In this document: positions 60,763-64,000 of the stretch, in pieces
How the letters are laid out: each line of letters opens with the position of its first letter
Position numbering within the stretch: the stretch's first letter is position 1
The notes under the pieces: model-generated
Seen by the model: only the letters and a program-made list of their open reading frames with translations
The model's database searches: none
Told to the model about the DNA's origin: nothing
Assembly (NCBI GenBank): GCA_013335175.1
Contig: JAAXWC010000007.1
Location: 1-64,000, forward strand
Origin: Candidatus Roizmanbacteria bacterium
Lineage (GTDB): Bacteria; Patescibacteriota; Microgenomatia; UBA1406; GWC2-37-13
Direction of reading: 5' to 3'
DNA length: 64,000 nucleotides
Position numbers and translations under genes: made by a program

Positions 60763-62565
60763 CTAAAAACAATACCATGCGTTCTGTTTTATTGCATTGG
60801 GATTGCCAAAAGGAGAATTTTGAGCTTGGGAGTAGAGGATACGCTGGATGGTGCATGAATCCGGGTTTTGTTCTTTTGCCTTGTAAAACGCATCTTCAAA
60901 ATGGTCTTTGTCAGAAATGTTTTGGTAAAAAGAAGCGAGTTGTAGTAATTTAATTGCGTTCGTTTCGGTTTGGATTGCTCTATCGGCATATTTTTTATCA
61001 TTTCGCACATCGGGAAGCTGCGAATTTTTCACAAAAATCACGCTTGTGCTATCGTAATAAACCAGCTTAAATTCTTTATCCTGAATCATATTTGCTAAAA
61101 AATGGCCTGCCCATGGAGTTGCGTCGGTATGGGAAACAATAACGGTTTGAATACCGTAGTTTTGAAAATAGCGCATCCGATTGTTGTTATCTTGCTCCAA
61201 CTGGACATACTTCTTTTGTAAAAACTCTGCCGGGAAAGCTTCCGGTCTATTGTCTACATAGGTTTTGTACTGCGGGTACAGTGCGTAGTCTAAATAACCG
61301 CCATTGTCAAAATTATTAAAAATTGGCTGAGGAAGCTGATTGGCTTTTACAAAATCGGTCGCTTTCTTGTAATCTTCTTCAATACGCAATCCAAACTGGC
61401 GTTGATGATCAAAGATCCGATAGTAAGAATTAGAAATCAGATTGCCACTTCCCCAGAGCAACAGGGCAATCCCAACTATGATTCCGCCCCATTTTGCATA
61501 GGGGAATAACTGCGGTTTTTTCTGAGAAACGGCGGAGATAAGAAATTGGAGTGCTTCAGCAAGGGGTATAATCGCCGCAAACACAAAAAAAGGCCAGTGA
61601 CGAATCTGGTATATCGCTAATGTAAAAAATACAGCGAGAATAAGGGCAGATCGATATTTTTTAGTAATAATGAGGGTAATACCTGCCGCTATTACAACCG
61701 GAGAAACTGCAAAAAAGTAGGGAAGAAGCGTGTTATGCGTCATTTGCGCAAGGAAAAATACGTTTTGGTTCTCAACAATGGAGTATCCATAATTTTGAAA
61801 GATAAAAAATGGATAGAAAAATCCCGTAACTCCATGTGGATTGAGAAAAGGGACGATGAAGAATGCGACTGCGGTGAAAAACATCATTTTCGTTGAAAGC
61901 TGGCGTGTGAGAAAACGTTCCCCGATGAAAATAATTGTGAGAAATAGTCCGAAGACAAAGGTAACGTGAACATTGCTCCAGAGGGCGAGAAGAACAGGAT
62001 ACCATGCGATACCCTGCAGGGCCCAGCACCATGCAGTCGGTTGCATCGTCACTCCCGCTTGTCGGGAGTCTTCTTCACAACGATTCCGGGCAAGCCGGAA
62101 TGACGGATGTTTTTCACTTGCATACAATATCCCCATCATCACGGCGAAAAAGAAGTAGCCAAACACCTCTGGCCGAATATCTGGGCGCTCTAAGAGCAAC
62201 GGTATCACGATCGTTGCCGCACCAATCGCAGCCCAAAAACCTGTTATTTTCCACGCCGTTCTCCAGACGATAAGTACCGACGCAATTATCAAAAGCGCTT
62301 TTCCTACTAACAAAGGAGTAACACCCATTGTATGGAACGTAAGATAGGCGATTACTTCAAATAACCAGTGATGATTTACAAAGGGAAATTGCGGATTGGT
62401 ATAGGTAAAAAGGTTTGTGTTTGGGATAGCTCCGGTTTTAAGGATTATCTCACCGAGCTTTATATGACGGCCTAAATCCTGATTAAAATCAGAGCTAGAT
62501 ACAAAAGAAATAGCAATAAGTACGAGAACCAAAGCAGAGAAACCGAGTAATTTGAACCAGCGCAT
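60763..62565 (-). CDS. Polytopic GT-C-like membrane protein with an in-frame repeat insertion
   Basis: The 600-aa protein has about ten to twelve hydrophobic helices in the first ~380 residues and a soluble C-terminal part with NNFDNGGYLDYALYPQYKTYVDNR. The first loop, DFNQDLGRHIKLGEIILKTG...NHHWLFEVIAYL, has the acidic/His pattern of GT-C-type lipid-linked glycosyltransferases. Substrate unknown; envelope glycosylation is inferred. Residues about 151-174 (EKHPSFRLARNRCEEDSRQA...) are encoded by two palindromic repeats at 62044-62115 inserted in frame in a loop. TACAAT (62572-62577, minus) is 6 nt before the ATG. Confidence 0.82.
   Translation of the reverse strand: MRWFKLLGFSALVLVLIAISFVSSSDFNQDLGRHIKLGEIILKTGAIPNTNLFTYTNPQFPFVNHHWLFEVIAYLTFHTMGVTPLLVGKALLIIASVLIVWRTAWKITGFWAAIGAATIVIPLLLERPDIRPEVFGYFFFAVMMGILYASEKHPSFRLARNRCEEDSRQAGVTMQPTAWCWALQGIAWYPVLLALWSNVHVTFVFGLFLTIIFIGERFLTRQLSTKMMFFTAVAFFIVPFLNPHGVTGFFYPFFIFQNYGYSIVENQNVFFLAQMTHNTLLPYFFAVSPVVIAAGITLIITKKYRSALILAVFFTLAIYQIRHWPFFVFAAIIPLAEALQFLISAVSQKKPQLFPYAKWGGIIVGIALLLWGSGNLISNSYYRIFDHQRQFGLRIEEDYKKATDFVKANQLPQPIFNNFDNGGYLDYALYPQYKTYVDNRPEAFPAEFLQKKYVQLEQDNNNRMRYFQNYGIQTVIVSHTDATPWAGHFLANMIQDKEFKLVYYDSTSVIFVKNSQLPDVRNDKKYADRAIQTETNAIKLLQLASFYQNISDKDHFEDAFYKAKEQNPDSCTIQRILYSQAQNSPFGNPNAIKQNAWYCF
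62044..62115. repeat. Palindromic repeat pair inserted in a coding sequence
   Basis: GTCACTCCCGCTTGTCGGGAGTC joined to ACAACGATTCCGGGCAAGCCGGAATGACG, the same pair as at 34199-34279 where it is intergenic. The insertion is divisible by three and adds roughly 24 residues. Confidence 0.85.
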
Positions 62566-62584
62566 GTATGTATTGTAGCAGTAA

Positions 62585-62825
62585 TATCATTCCCGCATCC
62601 TCGATTCCGGACAAGCCCGGAATGACGGGGGAAATGGATTCCCGCCTGCGCGGGAATGACGTGGCAGTGTCATTCCCGAACCCCCTGTCGTCATCCCGGG
62701 CTTGCACGCCATGGCGGCGACAGCCATGCGGCATCGCAGGGCATGCCAGGGACCCGGGATCCATGGATGGAAGACAGTACGACGATAGGGATGGATTCCC
62801 GACTAGATCGGGAATGACGAAAAAG
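62585..62825. repeat. Repeat cluster between clpB and the membrane-protein gene
   Basis: Fills the gap 62566-62842: ATTCCCGCATCCTCGATTCCGGACAAGCCCGGAATGACG, GGATTCCCGCCTGCGCGGGAATGACG (about 62637-62661), a GTCATCCCGGGCTTGC...GGGACCCGGGATCCA unit with an internal GC-rich stretch (about 62689-62765), and GGATTCCCGACTAGATCGGGAATGACG (about 62793-62820). Confidence 0.8.
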
Positions 62826-62842
62826 GTTGAAATGACTCGCGT

Positions 62843-64000
62843 TTACAACACCTGTTGGACGCCGACCTGCATTTTATTCTGCTTGTAATCTACATGCACC
62901 CGGTCGCCCGGACGGAGATGTCCCTCGACAATCTGCATTGCGATTTCATCGACAATCAACTCGTTTATCATTCGTTTTAGCGGACGAGCACCGTACACCT
63001 CATCCACTCCGACCGATTGCAAATATTTTTTTACACTTTCGGTAACGGTAAGCGTGAGTCCTTGTTTGTCCAAACGCTTTTGAACCTCTTTGAGCTGAAG
63101 ATCTATGATTTTTTCAACCATTTTTTCGTTCAAGGAATGAAAAATAACGATAGAATCGAGTCGATTAATAAACTCAGGTTTAAAGAACGAACTTACCCGT
63201 TCCATAATGTACCCTTCTCGTTCCGCTGCATCTTCCTTTTCACGGAAAATTTCACTTCCCAAGTTTGAAGTAAGAATAATGATCGTATTTTTGAAATTAA
63301 CCTTTCGGCCTCTCCCATCGGTTAAATGCCCTTCATCGAGTATCTGTAAAAATACATTAAATACTTGAGGGTTGGCTTTTTCTACTTCATCAAAAAGAAC
63401 AACCGAGTAGGGTTTTCTTCGCACGGCTTCCGTAAGCTGTCCGCCTTCTTCGTACCCCACATATCCGGGAGGCGCGCCAATCAGTCGTGCCACGGTATGT
63501 GCTTCCTGATATTCGCTCATATCAATCCGAATCATCGCTTTTTCATCGTTAAACAACGAAAACGCAAGTGCTTTTGCAGTTTCTGTTTTTCCGACTCCCG
63601 TAGGCCCAAGGAATAAGAAAGACCCAATTGGCCTATTCTCTTCGGCTAAACCAGCACGAGTGCGGCGAATGGCATTGGCAATTTTGTGAATCGCATGATC
63701 CTGATCTACCACCCGTTCTTGCAGTTCTTCCTCAAGGTGAGAGAGTCGATTGGATTCTGAAGTAAGCAGACGGTTTGCGGGAATTCCTGTCCAGCGCGCG
63801 ATAATCTTTGCAATATCCTCATCGTTTACTTCTTCTTTCAGCAATCGGTCTTCCGGAGGAATAGCCTTCCAGTCTTGTTCCATTTCCAGAAGTTCCTTTT
63901 CAATTTGGGGAATTTTTCCGTATTTCAGCTCTGCTGCTTTATCCAAAAGGACATCGCGTTCAGCCTGTTCAAGCTCCGCTTTAAACTGGTCAAGCTTTGC
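62843..64000 (-). CDS. clpB: ClpB disaggregase, C-terminal part (5' end outside window)
   Basis: The frame is open to the window edge (386 codons), so this is a partial gene; no true start is present. It begins in the end of the ClpB middle coiled coil (LDQFKAELEQAERDVLL...AAELKYGKIPQIE) and continues with IARWTGIPANRL. The second AAA+ domain follows with Walker A GPTGVGKTETAKA, Walker B VVLFDEVEKA, the pore loop GYVGYEEGG, arginine finger RLDSIV and the C-terminal D2-small domain (YGARPLKRMI). The middle domain identifies ClpB rather than ClpA/ClpX. It resolubilises aggregates with DnaK in the cytosol. Confidence 0.94.
   Translation of the reverse strand, partial: AKLDQFKAELEQAERDVLLDKAAELKYGKIPQIEKELLEMEQDWKAIPPEDRLLKEEVNDEDIAKIIARWTGIPANRLLTSESNRLSHLEEELQERVVDQDHAIHKIANAIRRTRAGLAEENRPIGSFLFLGPTGVGKTETAKALAFSLFNDEKAMIRIDMSEYQEAHTVARLIGAPPGYVGYEEGGQLTEAVRRKPYSVVLFDEVEKANPQVFNVFLQILDEGHLTDGRGRKVNFKNTIIILTSNLGSEIFREKEDAAEREGYIMERVSSFFKPEFINRLDSIVIFHSLNEKMVEKIIDLQLKEVQKRLDKQGLTLTVTESVKKYLQSVGVDEVYGARPLKRMINELIVDEIAMQIVEGHLRPGDRVHVDYKQNKMQVGVQQVL

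Overview
This 64 kb window most likely comes from a Candidatus Patescibacteria (CPR) genome, probably of the Microgenomates type. This is inferred from the gene mix, not from a marker gene. The support is: giant DUF2341/LamG surface proteins, a YerC/TrpR-like regulator, a rubrerythrin-VIT1 fusion, a MgtE-N/CBS protein beside an Nramp-like carrier, and many short membrane-anchored proteins of no clear family. TGA is used as a normal stop (for example at 2113 and 3842), so the recoded CPR lineages are unlikely. A striking genome-wide habit is a -10 box placed exactly 6 (sometimes 8 or 11) nt before the ATG, so many mRNAs here are probably leaderless. Only a few genes, mainly small ones, carry a strong Shine-Dalgarno sequence.

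Layout. 0-2.4 kb: the 3' end of an unknown gene, malic enzyme, a small hydrophilin-like peptide, cytidine deaminase and a GlsB-type membrane peptide. 2.6-6.2 kb: a YerC-like regulator with a candidate operator and a candidate attenuator, then a DapF-superfamily racemase, an unknown 507-aa protein and a cytosolic SxxK serine hydrolase in overlapping order; this looks like an uncharacterised small-molecule cluster. 6.3-17.2 kb: lysyl-tRNA synthetase, a metal-transport pair, an AI-2E-type transporter, a tail-to-tail histidine kinase/response regulator pair, an acidic micro-ORF, two DedA/VTT-like proteins and a ferritin-like/VIT1 iron protein. 17.4-30.4 kb: YjjX-type NTPase, an RND pump with its adaptor, M29 aminopeptidase, anchored thermonuclease, class III aminotransferase with CutA, tRNA-Pro, an SDR and small envelope proteins.

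30.7-35.2 kb holds a central carbon cluster transcribed leftwards as fba, fbp, gap, pgk. 35.4-59.9 kb is dominated by three paralogous giant surface proteins (about 2300-2430 aa). Each has an N-terminal membrane anchor, DUF2341 and eight LamG units. The linkers between LamG units are nearly identical and specific to each slot, while the LamG cores are extremely divergent; at least one core subtype appears in different slots. A decayed fourth copy and toxin-antitoxin-like genes (Fic/RhuM, AbiEii pair, a PBECR-like protein) lie between them. I regard this as the most likely undescribed system here: a modular, cassette-like surface-protein diversification array. Two compact structured RNAs with their own promoters and terminators (42425-42487 and about 59961-60027) sit divergently from two of these giant genes.

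60-64 kb has a HIT protein, a polytopic GT-C-like membrane protein carrying an in-frame palindromic-repeat insertion, and the 3' part of clpB running off the window. Short palindromic repeats (GTCATTCC...GGAATGAC type and relatives) are dense from 27 kb to the end. They enter coding sequences in at least four genes.
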